A stretch of 64,000 nucleotides of DNA from contig OX442315.1 of assembly GCA_949358305.1 (NCBI GenBank), forward strand, positions 30,034,427 to 30,098,426, written 5' to 3'. This DNA comes from Strigamia acuminata. Its lineage: Eukaryota; Arthropoda; Chilopoda; Geophilomorpha; Linotaeniidae. The translations under genes and the position numbers were made by a program. Positions 33,315 through 43,599 of this stretch are shown here, piece after piece. The notes below the pieces were generated by a model. The model searched no databases, was not told the DNA's origin, and saw only the letters and a program-made list of their open reading frames with translations. The stretch's first letter is position 1; the number at the start of each line of letters is the position of its first letter.

Positions 33315-33949
33315 ATTATATACGTATTTTTAGTGTAATTATGCATTGTTTGTAAGAATAAAATGATTGAAAACGTAAAAAAGTTGTCAAATTTCATTCA
33401 AAGTTTTCTTAGAAAGATTTTTTCTGGGAGTAATTATTTGCAAATAAAATCACGTAACAGAGAAAAAAACAACGCGTATGCTCCGAAAATTAGTCGAACA
33501 TTGTGTCTTGATAATTAAAATTCGTGCAAACCAGATTAATAAATAAATAAATCCACAACTTTTTAATTCATAGTATTGTAGCGCTATCTGATGATAACAA
33601 CTGTTACCATTTTTGTTCGCCCAAAACCACAGCTCTCTTGCTCTTTTCTCTTGCACTTATTTAAACCGAAAAAAACAAAAATTTATTTTATCTGTTTACA
33701 TTCGCAAATTGCCAATTGTTTCCTGCAAATATAATTATCTCTAACTACTGGCTAATTATCACGATGAAATGAGTCAGCCAGTGATTAAAAAATTTAACAC
33801 TTGGTGGCGTATTGCGTCAGTGCCTCTATCAACTAAATAGCTGACAACTCCTATGATTCAAGATGGAGGAATGAATAGACTTCCAAAAGCTCCTGATAGC
33901 TGACATTACATTGATAAACTTGTTGTTGCTTTTTTAAATCACAAGCATA
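33315..33949. other. Spacer between IMP3 and flower
   Basis: It contains the IMP3 poly(A) signal at 33357-33362 and the flower promoter and leader. Nothing else is recognised. Confidence 0.5.
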
Positions 33950-35296
33950 ATGGGTCAGGCAGCGAGTGCTATGTTTCCAACTGTGGCTCAACAAGAACAG
34001 CAACAACAGGATGACTCCATACCGTGGCACCTACGATACGGAGCTCGACTGCTCGGCGTAGTCGGCAGTATAAGTATGTATTTAAAGAAATCTCTCTGCC
34101 CTTAAATACTTTTATTCACCAAAAAGCAACACCCACGACCTAATTTTTCAGAAATTTGAGCTAACACGTTGTAATGCAACCAGATGAGGCCGTTCAATTT
34201 AATTAATTACGGAAATATTGTCTGGTCTAGCCAATTATAATGAAATTAAATGGTTTAATGAGAGAGAAAATATTTATTTTATATGTTGCAATACATTGAA
34301 AATAATTCTTCTTTTTTTTTCTTTTCAGTTTCCATGGGTCTCGGTTTATGGGTCATCATATCATTTTCCCCAATCTGCATTTTTGCGGGGATATTTCAAA
34401 TGTAAGTATTAAAAATTGATTAAAAACCAATGAAATCACTACAGTTTAATTATTATATATATATTTTTTTTTTTTCAGGCTGGCTGGATTCATCGTCATT
34501 GTTATCGAAGCACCTTGTTGCTGTCTCTTCCTGGACCAAGTTCAGCAACTGAGCGTCTGGTTTGATAATAAACCGTATTGGCATAAAGCTCTCTTTTATA
34601 TGATGTTAGATGAAACCCAATTTATTACACTTGTATGGAATCTAATACATTGATTGATAAATTGCAGACTGTCGCTTCCACCAATCATTTTATGCGCAGG
34701 AATAGGGACGATATTTGGTTCGGGTTTCGTATTTCTCACTGCAGTTCTTTACGGAACCATGACTTTGGGGAAAAAGTAAGAGCTGTATTTGAATGAAGTT
34801 GAATACGTTAAGCGTGTAATTACGTGCGATTTTTTTAAAGAGAATCCTGGACTGTGGAATAATATTATTTGTTTGATTATTTGAGATTAATCGTGGTTTT
34901 ATTATAGGGCATCAAGGGATGAAATGATGCGGAGGGCAGCTGGTACTTCGGGTACATCGCAAATTAATTTAGTGGAATCTGGAAAAGCAGGATATATTTC
35001 TCCGGCGCATTTACCATCGTAAATTAATTGTCACAAACTTTCTAGGGAGTTTTTTTTTTTTTTTTTCGTTTCTTTTGATGCCAAATTATGTAACAATTGT
35101 GCCACTTTATCTGTTTTGTTGGTGTTTTGAGAATTTTTTCTTGTTGTGTTAATTTTCTAGAGCTTCACGTGAGGAAATGATGTCCCGAGCTCAGAGCGAT
35201 CAGCAAATTAACCAAGAAATGAAAGCAAATCTCATGAACGATCAAAACTTTGGTGGAGGACCTGGTGGAGAAATGGGCGGATTGCATCAAATTTAA
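33950..35296 (+). CDS. fwe: Flower, membrane protein/calcium channel, with alternative 3' exons
   Basis: Common exons: 33950-34073, 34329-34401, 34479-34604, 34668-34775. They encode a Gln-rich N-terminus, PWHLRYGARLLGVVGSI and hydrophobic segments including IVIVIEAPCCCLFLDQV, which holds the glutamate of the flower family's proposed selectivity filter. The last exon is either 34908-35022 (ends YISPAHLPS, 181 aa) or 35161-35296 (ends GGLHQI, 188 aa). Both start with AS-R-(D/E)-E-M-M. The first could also be a 111-nt cassette joined in frame to the second (225 aa) through a GTAAAT donor after 35018. In Drosophila, flower acts at synaptic vesicles and in cell competition, and its isoforms differ at the C terminus. 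AATAAA is at 35936-35941. Confidence 0.92.
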
Positions 35297-36070
35297 TCAA
35301 ATAGAAAATACATCGTTAAAATTTATTTTACATTTTTTTTTGTTTCAAATCAAAATGTAAATTTTATATTTAGATTTATTTACTGGTGTTTATTTAATTT
35401 AATTTAACTTTTTTTTCTTCTTATTTTATTGATTTACCAAAGAAAATGATTGCATGATCTCAATTAGTTTTCGAATTTCCCGCTCGCCGTTTTTCTTTAT
35501 TTCCACTTTGGTTTTCCCCAGTTTGATCTTGAGTTTTGCATGCGCTTTTATTTAATTTCTCGGGTGATTTTTAATGATTTGTTTTAAAATGTCACCGTTA
35601 ATCTCACCTTTCCAAATTTTATTTTTTTTACAAAATGTTCTAGATACATTCCATATCTCGATTGAAAAATGAAGGAATTAATTCCAAGCAATATTCAGTA
35701 ACTTCTAGTTCTAGCGATTTTACGATTACGTTTTTGTGTAGTTGATTCATTACACAGAAATTTGAGAGTACAATCACATTAGATGTTGTATGTGCGGTAT
35801 AAGGGTATGAAACCTTTTTTTTTATTTTTAATTTAAAAAAAAAATATGAAAAAAACAAAAAACTTTTTAATTGATCAAGTTACAGTAATATTGTTTCGAA
35901 GCGTTTGATAATTGTGGCCCAGTGGATGTTATTGTAATAAAATATTAATCGTAGCCAATGAATTGACGGAAAAAATTGTTTATTAAATAATTAAGTACGC
36001 ATAAATATTCTGTAATAAATTAAATAAAACGAAAATATTAAAAAAAAAAATTGTTTAAAAAAAATCTCGT
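35297..36070. other. Convergent spacer between flower and ATAT1
   Basis: AT-rich 3' untranslated sequence of two convergent genes: candidate poly(A) signals are at 35936-35941 (+, flower) and 35984-35979 (-, ATAT1). The 3' ends are therefore close or slightly overlapping. Confidence 0.5.
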
Positions 36071-38054
36071 TTAACGGCCCGATGTTTGCATCCAGGCTGA
36101 TGGAACACCAAAAATTTTCATTGCACTATCCTCCAACAAATGTGACGCACAGCTATAAATAAACAATCAACTGATAATATTTTATTATTTACAAATGACC
36201 AGTTTAATTATCATTACCTGCCATCAGGTGTCAATTTACCATGAATTGCTGCTTCGGGTGAGTCTGTAGATAAGATTAAATGGTGTTTATTATTTAGATC
36301 GAGACAAGCAGTTTAAATATGTTGTTTAAAATGCTTGTTTAGTCTAAATTGCTTCGACGCAAATGGTGTTTGTTACCGAATTGGTTCGATTGACGTGGTG
36401 CTGATGAGTTGCCGAGCATTTGTGACTCATTTTCGTACATTCTGCGCGTGTTGATTTCAGTGCTCGAGCATTGCTTATCACTACAGTCAAATAAAAATAT
36501 CGAAATTATTCTAATAAATATCACATTTCTGCTTACTTTTCGAATGTAGTGCCGTACGGGTAAGTTGTCTTTGGGTAATTATGCTGACAATTAAACAATG
36601 ACAGTGATTATTTCTTTTTAGGTGTTTTTTTTATTTCTAAGTGTTATTACCTGACTTTTCTCTGACGTCTTGCTATTTTCATGCATTTCATTTTCAGTTA
36701 TTTTACTTCGTGTTACTACTAACCGAAAACAAAATTATATTTTATACAAATATCTCAAGGTGTAAAAAAAACCAACAGTTTAGAGGTATTCGTTTTTTGT
36801 AATTTTTATCTCCAGTACGGGTGTAATAGGCAGGTGGAACAATACTTTTGTCAAATACTGATAGAAATAATTTATTCAAGTAAATAATATTTAAGAAAAA
36901 CGAATAAATCAGTGATGGATCCACAACAGTCGCTCGGGTGACGCAATTTTTAAGCAATTTTACTCAAATGTTTGTGAAAATGACACAAAATTACCCGAAA
37001 AGCATCACAAAACAGCCCAGATTATTTTTCTGGGTCACTTGTTGGACCCACCACTGGGTTTTAAATTTTAAATTTGATTACCATATTTATTTTTGAAGAA
37101 GTCTTCAAATATTGTAAAATGGTTTACTTGAGGAATTGTTCGGATCAAACCGTAATGTTTCCGTAAAAATGCCAAAAATTTTGATGATGGTTTATCAATC
37201 GCAAGGAAAAGAGGTTGAATGTTTTCTTCCTAAGAAAATAACACATAGTACCGGTAATTGAGAGAAACGAATGATTTTAATTAATCGTCAGCGAATTACT
37301 TTCAACATGAAGTCGTAAAGTTGTTTTCCACAACCTATTCTCTGCTTAGATTCGTGAACATAAAAATCAAGAACACACAGCGGAAGTGTCTCATTTTGTG
37401 TACCTTCTCGATTCATTAAAAATAACTTTTTCTTCCCCATTTTCAGAATTCCAATCACAACACTTTTATCACCGCTGAAAAAGACATTTCCAAATTATTT
37501 TTATATTTTACTATTTTGATTGATTTTTTTTTTGTATTTTAATTAATTTTTTAGTACTTTAATTTAGTACTTTAATTCGTATTTTAATTGATTCTTTTAG
37601 TATTTTTATTATATTTTTATTAGTAGGAAATCCAGGCTATTCATTAAAAGATTAAATTAAATTCACAAAATAGTCACCTCTCATCTTTCATTAAGTATAT
37701 TACATGGTCAGAATGAACAAATTTTTCTCCTGTGGTTACTGCAATATTTAAGCCTTGAGCCTGAATGACAAATTATTCTCAATTATTATATGAATAAATT
37801 CTTGTTTATTATGTTCTATTATATTAACCTTGGCAGAAGCTGTTCCCATTTCATCAATAATCATCAGCAACTGAGCTCTGATGAGAAAAAAAAAACAATT
37901 TGTAATAGATATAAAAAATCAAGAGACGAATATATTGAATATACCTCTTCTCTCTATCAGTTATTACAGCTCGTTTTCCTGCAATCTGCAGTTTATTATT
38001 AAACTTGGAAATTTTGTCAGGAAGCAGAAGATCAACATTGAATGAATATTCCAT
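36071..38054 (-). CDS. ATAT1: Alpha-tubulin N-acetyltransferase (ATAT1/MEC-17), about 330 aa
   Basis: Exons: 38054-37945, 37877-37829, 37760-37678, 37474-37300, 37229-37082, 36857-about 36777, 36718-36651, 36583-36537, 36480-36377, 36263-36218, 36152-36071. The protein starts [18 protein letters not shown]. The catalytic domain shows [52 protein letters not shown] (core acetyl-CoA-binding region) and [20 protein letters not shown], then [11 protein letters not shown], all typical of the family that acetylates Lys40 of alpha-tubulin in the microtubule lumen. The C-terminal half is a poorly conserved polar tail. The donor of the sixth exon is uncertain; the phase requires one extra base there, and 36777 satisfies it. 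An intron between 36264 and 36376 holds part of a dispersed repeat. Confidence 0.85.
36296..36355 (+). repeat. Short copy of the dispersed TTTAGTCTAAAT repeat in an ATAT1 intron
   Basis: It reads GAGACAAGCAGTTTAAATAT, then GTTGTTTAAAATGCTTG and TTTAGTCTAAATTG. It is the uninterrupted form of the repeat split by the foldback element at 31517-31872. Its right end overlaps the 3' part of the frame beyond the exon at 36480-36377. Confidence 0.5.
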
Positions 38055-38093
38055 TTCGTGATTATATGATTTCAGATTTCTCTTCAGCCCATT

Positions 38094-38280
38094 TCAACTA
38101 TCCCGACAATGCAACTACAAAATTAAAGAATTATTACATAATATACTGCAATGACTCACTCGCTTTTCATCATCTACGTTCCAAATCTCTAACCTGACAG
38201 AATATCACGAGATGGCTATATGCAGTCATCGGCGGTGAATCTGCTCCATCAATCGATGCCTGTCTGCCCATAGGAGCAAG
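38094..38280 (-). other. Possible ATAT1 5' leader exons with a 32-codon upstream ORF
   Basis: An exon-like block 38280-38194 is bounded by TTACAG and a GTTAGA donor. Joined to an acceptor at 38114 it reads MGRQASIDGADSPPMTAYSH... to TGA at 38096-38094, ending 40 nt before the ATAT1 start. I do not recognise the peptide. It could instead be the end of an unknown small protein; transcript evidence is missing. Confidence 0.35.
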
Positions 38281-38526
38281 CTGTAATTTTTTTCACTCAA
38301 TTAACTTAAATATTCAACAGAAATTTTTTATATTTTACGATTAAAAATGTTTATTTATTGTTTTATTAAACGCTAGATGTAAACATAAAATATAAAATTT
38401 TATTTTATCTTTGAGTATCGTCCTTTGGTTAGCCATTTAAAAAATCTAATGCGTTTAAGCTGAAAGCATGGCCAAAACGAAATAAATTCTTCCGGTTGAT
38501 TATAATTACATTTGACAAGAAAAACC

Positions 38527-40796
38527 ATGCCGCAAGGTCGTAGAAAAACTCCTTTTAGTGGTAAAAAGAAACGTCAACAATTGCTTGATAAACGAGAACG
38601 AAAAAACGAAGAAATTGAACACGACGAAAGACGAAGTAAAATTTAATTTCGAAATTATATAACTTAACGAATTGACTACATTTATTTTCTTTCAGGTAAA
38701 AGCGAATATAGATTAGTAACTGATGCATCTACAAGTAGTGAACCTGGTCCGAAGATATTCACTAACGCTATTGATCCGCAAAGATTTGCGTCTAAAACGA
38801 GCAATGTCGACAGGCATGATTTTCCCTTTATTATATTGAAAATTTTGATTCATGAAATCATTAATTTGATAACAGATACCGGCTTCAATTTGTTAAACAA
38901 ACCAAGGAAGAGTTGGAAAAAATGAAGAAAGATGCCTACCGAAATTTAGCACCCGCTCATGAAGTAAAATAAATTAAATTTTATTTTTTTCCTCCATTTT
39001 TTTGAATTTAAATCTTTATTTTTATTTAAAAAGGACGATACGGAAATCGAAATAGATGCGGTGTTTCTTCCTGGCTCGTCTTTAGATATTCCTAAAAGAC
39101 CATCATGGGATTTCGGCTTTTCTAAAGATCAATTGGAAGCGAGAGAACATCGATATTTTACTGTAATTTACTAAAATTTACTTAAATTTTTCGGTAATGT
39201 TTATTTTTATTTTTATTTTAGGAATATTTGATGAATATAGAAAAGAATTTCAACATGGACGATTTAAGTTACTTCGAAACAAATTTAGAAACGTGGCGTC
39301 AGTTATGGCGAGTTCTTGAAATGTCTGACATTCTGCTCATAATTGTTGATGTTCGGTTCCCTGTAAGTAAATAATTATTTCAAAAGTTTTCATTATATGA
39401 ATAATCAAATTTTTATTTCTATTTTTATAGTCGCTCTTGTTTTCGCCCGCAATATACAACCACGTCACTAAAGATTTAAACCGCGAAGTTATTCTCGTTC
39501 TTAATAAAATTGATTTAGTTCCACCGTCCGTGGTCGTCGCTTGGCAGCATTACTTCAAGAAACATTATCCTCAACTGTACATTATTAGCTTCTCCTCATT
39601 TCCTGGTACCGACGCTGACGTTGGTGCACAAGACCAGAAGTTACAACGTAAACGAAGACGAAAAAATTGGCGGATGGCCGCGCAAGCCACAATGAGACTA
39701 TTCAAAGTGTGCCAAAACATAGTCAAAACTAACGGTGAAATTATTCGAATTTCTTAATTATTAAGAAAACTAATTTTCAAAAAAATTTAATACAGTTGAC
39801 TTGAGTTCGTGGGTGCGAAAAATAGAAGAAGAAATGCAAGAAACCGATGCAGAAGCGCCCGAAGTTCCCATAAAAACGAAAGAAAACGAAGAACTAGAGA
39901 CGCAATATGAAAGATACAGAAATGGCATACTGACTATAGGCTGTTTGGGGTTTCCTAACGTTGGTAAATCGTCACTTATTAACGGAATAATGGGAAAAAA
40001 GGTATATTTCATTTAAATTTTGATTAATTTATGCCTTTAACGTGTTGAAATCGATCCAGGTTGTAAGTGTATCAAGAACACCCGGCCACACCAAGCACTT
40101 CCAAACCATTTTCATCACTCCTACTGTTAGACTTTGCGACTGTCCTGGATTGGTGTTTCCATCCAAAGTTCCGAAGCCTCTTCAAGTCTTGAACGGCAGC
40201 TTTCCCATCGCTCAAGTTCGAGAGCCCTATTCTGCCATAAGGTTTGTAGCTGAGAGAATTCCTTTGAATCGTCTACTTCAAATTGAACATCCAAATAAAG
40301 AAAAAAATTGGACGCCTTACGATATATGCGACGGTACGTCTATAAAATGAATCTATTTGGCATAAGTAATATTTGTTTGGTTTATTTCCTTAGGATGGGC
40401 GATAAAGCGCGGCTTCTACACTAGCAAAGGAGCGCGCAGAGATGTCCACAGAGCAGGGAATAATCTTTTACGGATGGCACTGGAAGGCAGAATTCGTTTT
40501 TGTTTGAAACCACCCGGTTATTTAAATGATAAAAGTGAATATTGAGATTTTTATTTATGTGTGTGGTGTTGGTTAATTAACGCGGCTTTGTTTTTTGTTT
40601 AGGGTATTGGCAAACACACCCTGACGTCATGGAAATCAAACAAATTTTGGAATCGGGGCAGGATTTGTGCGAGGAAAACGAAGACGAGTTATTTCAAGCT
40701 GTTACTGCGAGCGAAACGGAAAGTGAGAGTGATAGCGAAGATGCCGAGTTCCTTCCTCGTGTTGTAAACAAGTTTGATGTGTTGCGCGAAATGTGA
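38527..40796 (+). CDS. GNL1: GNL1, circularly permuted GTPase (567 aa, 10 exons)
   Basis: Exons 38527-38635, 38696-38813, 38876-38963, 39034-39162, 39222-39362, 39431-39734, 39796-40001, 40060-40333, 40394-40534 and 40603-40796 total 1704 nt. The start MPQGRRKTPFSGKKKRQQLL matches the basic N-terminus of GNL1. GTPase motifs are in permuted order: G4 NKID near residue 222, G1 GFPNVGKSS near 347, then DCPG (G3) near 392, as in the YlqF/HSR1 family of nucleolar GTPases. The C-terminus is acidic (EENEDEL; ESESDSEDAE). The second intron uses a GC donor (AG|GCATGA). A tiny upstream ORF ATGGCCAAAACGAAATAA lies at 38468-38485. Confidence 0.93.
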
Positions 40797-40816
40797 AGTT
40801 CGTGACAAGTAAAAAT

Positions 40817-40822
40817 TTTATT
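40817..40822 (-). promoter_or_regulatory. Polyadenylation signal of the LicD-like gene
   Basis: AATAAA on the minus strand, 92 bases after the stop codon at 40916-40914. Together with the plus-strand signal at 40895 it implies overlapping 3' untranslated regions. Confidence 0.5.
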
Positions 40823-40894
40823 TTTGCACAATGTAAAAATTTTAAAATATATAATTTTCGGTTATTTTTATCACAAAAGTCAGATCAAAGTCGT

Positions 40895-40900
40895 AATAAA
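40895..40900 (+). promoter_or_regulatory. Polyadenylation signal of GNL1
   Basis: AATAAA lies 99 bases after the GNL1 stop and only 14 bases before the end of the convergent LicD-like coding region. Confidence 0.55.
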
Positions 40901-40913
40901 TGGCTTAGAAAAA

Positions 40914-42692
40914 TCAGTTTATCATCAAATCGAATTGTAAATTCCCATCGGCCGGGAAGCGGTCGACGCACGCGTGATGCCCGCGTTTGGGACACGCGTT
41001 AAAAACCCCCGGTTCGTACTGGAGCCAGCTGGAATTCTTCCCATTTTGTCGCCAATGATGCGCGTGCTGCAAACACTCAGCCGCGTAACGATTACGGATG
41101 AAAAGCCCCGGACTCGCCGGCGCGTACAACCACGCGCCGTTCATTTCCACTCTGGTCGTAACGTTCCGAAATTCGGGCGGCAGCAAGCTGTTGGACAAAG
41201 CGTCCATTCCGTACAACTCTATCCCCTGTTCCGGAGTCCACAACATCATGTAACCACCCCACCATTTGAAATCCTTCGCACTATACTTAGCATCCTCGAT
41301 GATCTGCAGCCGAAAACCATTTTCCTTCAACACACTTTTCAGCCCCGTAATTATCTCGTGCTGCGAAGACAAATAAACCAAATCGCCGTCAACATCCCAC
41401 GGTAAAACCCCCCGCATTTTAACCGCACCCATCACACTTCCCGAATCCAATTCGAGCATAAATTCGTGTTCTTCGGCCATTTTTTGTATGAATCGAAACG
41501 CTTTCACGTAGTCATCGATACAACACCGCGGCATGAGATGAGTTTTCGTCAATTTATCGGAAGACACGCACGAAATGCCGATTTCCGCGCAAGAAAACTT
41601 TAATTTATCACGTCCGGGCATCAACACATAATTTAATTGCCACTTTAATGCCACAGGTATCCAATCGTCTCTCCGCGATGATTGACGCGGACTAGAGAAA
41701 TGCATCACGTCGGGACAGTTTAGTACGAAGGCTCCGGTGTTGCGCACGCGGATAAAGAAATCTTCGAAGAGGACTTGGTCAGGCAAGTTGTCGTCGAATG
41801 ATATTGCTCTGAGAAAATCCGTTTTAGCCATCAAAGGGCTAGAAATGTAATCACAAAACATACATTCGTTTTTTGACGATTGGTAGCCTTCCTTGTACTC
41901 CAAAACGTAATTTTTGATCTCCGATTGGTAACAACCGACTTTCCAATGTCCACTCGTGTTTCTAGAAGCCCCACCGACCACTTTAACTCGCGAATCGATG
42001 CCGAAAACGCTGATTTGGCGTTCGAAACGTGCAAATTCATTCAAATTGTCCATGTTCCTGCCGATTAGCGTGTACATAGTATTCACGTGACGTGTTATCA
42101 ACAAATTTAAAACTTCCCCATCGGTTTCGTGCGCGGCAAAATTGATTTTTTTGTGGTTTTTGAAGTTTAGTTTTGAAACGTCGCATTCGGGATGGCGATT
42201 TGCAACGATCACACTGACGGTCGGATAATATTGATTTAAAGCTGATAATATCTTAGATGTGCGTGTGGCGCAGCTCCCATCGTCGGTTGGCGACGGATAG
42301 AGCAGAATAGTCAATAAATTAGTAGGTATCGAACCGCTACAAGGCCTCTTCCATTTGGATTGGACCGTGAATTCTTCCGGACAGATTTCTGAGGTCGTGT
42401 GTTGAGGGAGTATGGTGTAGACGGGCTCCACTTGTTTTAAAACGGTTTGAATGGCGTTTAGGACGCGTAGTGATGGTGGTTGACCCTTAGAGATAGATTC
42501 GTCGAGTTGAGATTTGATTGATGCAAGTTGCTGCGCTAATTGTTTACGAAGTAGCACGACGTCGCATAGATTCGTGTTGTTTATGTCGGCTGGTTTGGGT
42601 GTGTTGGAGAAGTCTACGGTGTTGTAGATGATGTACGAGGCACATAGAAGTGTTGTCGGGAACAGGATGAGGTAGTAGGACTTGATTTTCAT
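40914..42692 (-). CDS. FKRP: LicD-family, fukutin-related protein-like type II membrane protein (592 aa)
   Basis: A single coding exon. It has a short cytoplasmic N-terminus, a signal anchor at about residues 7-25 (YYLILFPTTLLCASYIIY), a helical stem with a coiled-coil-like stretch (LRKQLAQQLASIKSQL), a middle domain and a C-terminal LicD nucleotidyltransferase-type domain. The latter has ELDSGSVMGAVK followed by WDVDGDLV near residue 431, matching the D-x-D metal-binding signature of FKRP. In vertebrates FKRP transfers ribitol 5-phosphate onto alpha-dystroglycan glycans in the Golgi; whether that reaction occurs here is unknown. An acceptor (TTTTTTACAG) 26 bases before the ATG suggests a spliced leader exon. 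The gene symbol is by family resemblance, and orthology to fukutin or another LicD member is possible. Confidence 0.75.
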   Translation of the reverse strand: MKIKSYYLILFPTTLLCASYIIYNTVDFSNTPKPADINNTNLCDVVLLRKQLAQQLASIKSQLDESISKGQPPSLRVLNAIQTVLKQVEPVYTILPQHTTSEICPEEFTVQSKWKRPCSGSIPTNLLTILLYPSPTDDGSCATRTSKILSALNQYYPTVSVIVANRHPECDVSKLNFKNHKKINFAAHETDGEVLNLLITRHVNTMYTLIGRNMDNLNEFARFERQISVFGIDSRVKVVGGASRNTSGHWKVGCYQSEIKNYVLEYKEGYQSSKNECMFCDYISSPLMAKTDFLRAISFDDNLPDQVLFEDFFIRVRNTGAFVLNCPDVMHFSSPRQSSRRDDWIPVALKWQLNYVLMPGRDKLKFSCAEIGISCVSSDKLTKTHLMPRCCIDDYVKAFRFIQKMAEEHEFMLELDSGSVMGAVKMRGVLPWDVDGDLVYLSSQHEIITGLKSVLKENGFRLQIIEDAKYSAKDFKWWGGYMMLWTPEQGIELYGMDALSNSLLPPEFRNVTTRVEMNGAWLYAPASPGLFIRNRYAAECLQHAHHWRQNGKNSSWLQYEPGVFNACPKRGHHACVDRFPADGNLQFDLMIN

Positions 42693-43488
42693 TTTGACGA
42701 GTTTATTTTATTTTATCTGTAAAAAATAAAATAGATTAATAGATGAAATATTTATACTAATTAAATCGATAGCTGTTTTTAATTGTAGTTTGCAGGAAGC
42801 GAAATAATTATGTTTAAAAAAATGGCGTAGTATTTTAGAAGCACCGGATTGAGTTCAGGGTCATAGTTTTTTTATTCAGTTATACCGTGTCTAAAGTAAA
42901 TAACTTACATGTGTTCACTCGTAGTTGCAAATTCGAAGGCAATTACTTTTAATTTGGTGGGTGTATCTCGGTTTTTGGGCATGCGCAGTGCCCAGTTAAT
43001 TCTTTTATGGTCCAGGCACACATTTCTTTTCACTCCAAAATGAAATGAAAATGTTGATTCGAATTAAATTCGGTTCCGTCGGAAATTTTGCGAGGATTTT
43101 AAAGTGACCAAGTCCTTTTCATCATTTTAAAATGTTGATAACGATCATCAGTAATTGTGTCATGAAGAATGTTCTTCTTCGACATTTTTAGCACTTGCAT
43201 CTGCTCGTGTCATGTCTGGCCTGAGGTCTGGCAACCATTTTATTTCATTTTGCCTCTAAAATACTACGAATAGTGAAAAATAAAAAATAAAAAGTTTTCC
43301 AGTTAATAAAAACTTACTTACCACATGTTAATCTAAAATGCTGATTTGTGGTGATGATCAATGCTGATTTTCTGGTTTCAGCGAGGCGAAAGTGAAGCAA
43401 TGTTGGGCGCAACCATTCTAGAGGGCGGTAGCACGCCAAACGAACACACCACAGACCTTGGTTCATGATGTAACCAGTGGTGTGGCCA
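42693..43488. other. Upstream region of the LicD-like gene
   Basis: AT-rich 5' flank with no coding sequence. It includes the presumed non-coding first exon and promoter, and ends at the transposon insertion site. Confidence 0.5.
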
Positions 43489-43497
43489 GGTTATCGG
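43489..43497 (+). repeat. MULE target-site duplication, left copy
   Basis: GGTTATCGG, identical to 47707-47715 and directly outside the terminal inverted repeat. MULEs typically duplicate 8-11 bp. Confidence 0.9.
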
Positions 43498-43597
43498 AGT
43501 AGCGCCTGGCGACAGAAAAGCTCCGCGTGCTCTGCGCATGCTCCCGGACATTACTTTTCCAGCAATAAAATAGAGCAGTCCAGGAGCAACTAATGCA
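43498..43597 (+). repeat. MULE left terminal inverted repeat
   Basis: About 100 bp. It pairs with 47706-47597, sharing blocks such as GACAGAAAAGCTCC, GTGCTCTGCGCATGCTCCCG and GAGCAGTCCAGG. Roughly 93% of aligned positions agree by eye, outside one indel. Confidence 0.9.
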
Positions 43598-43599
43598 GA

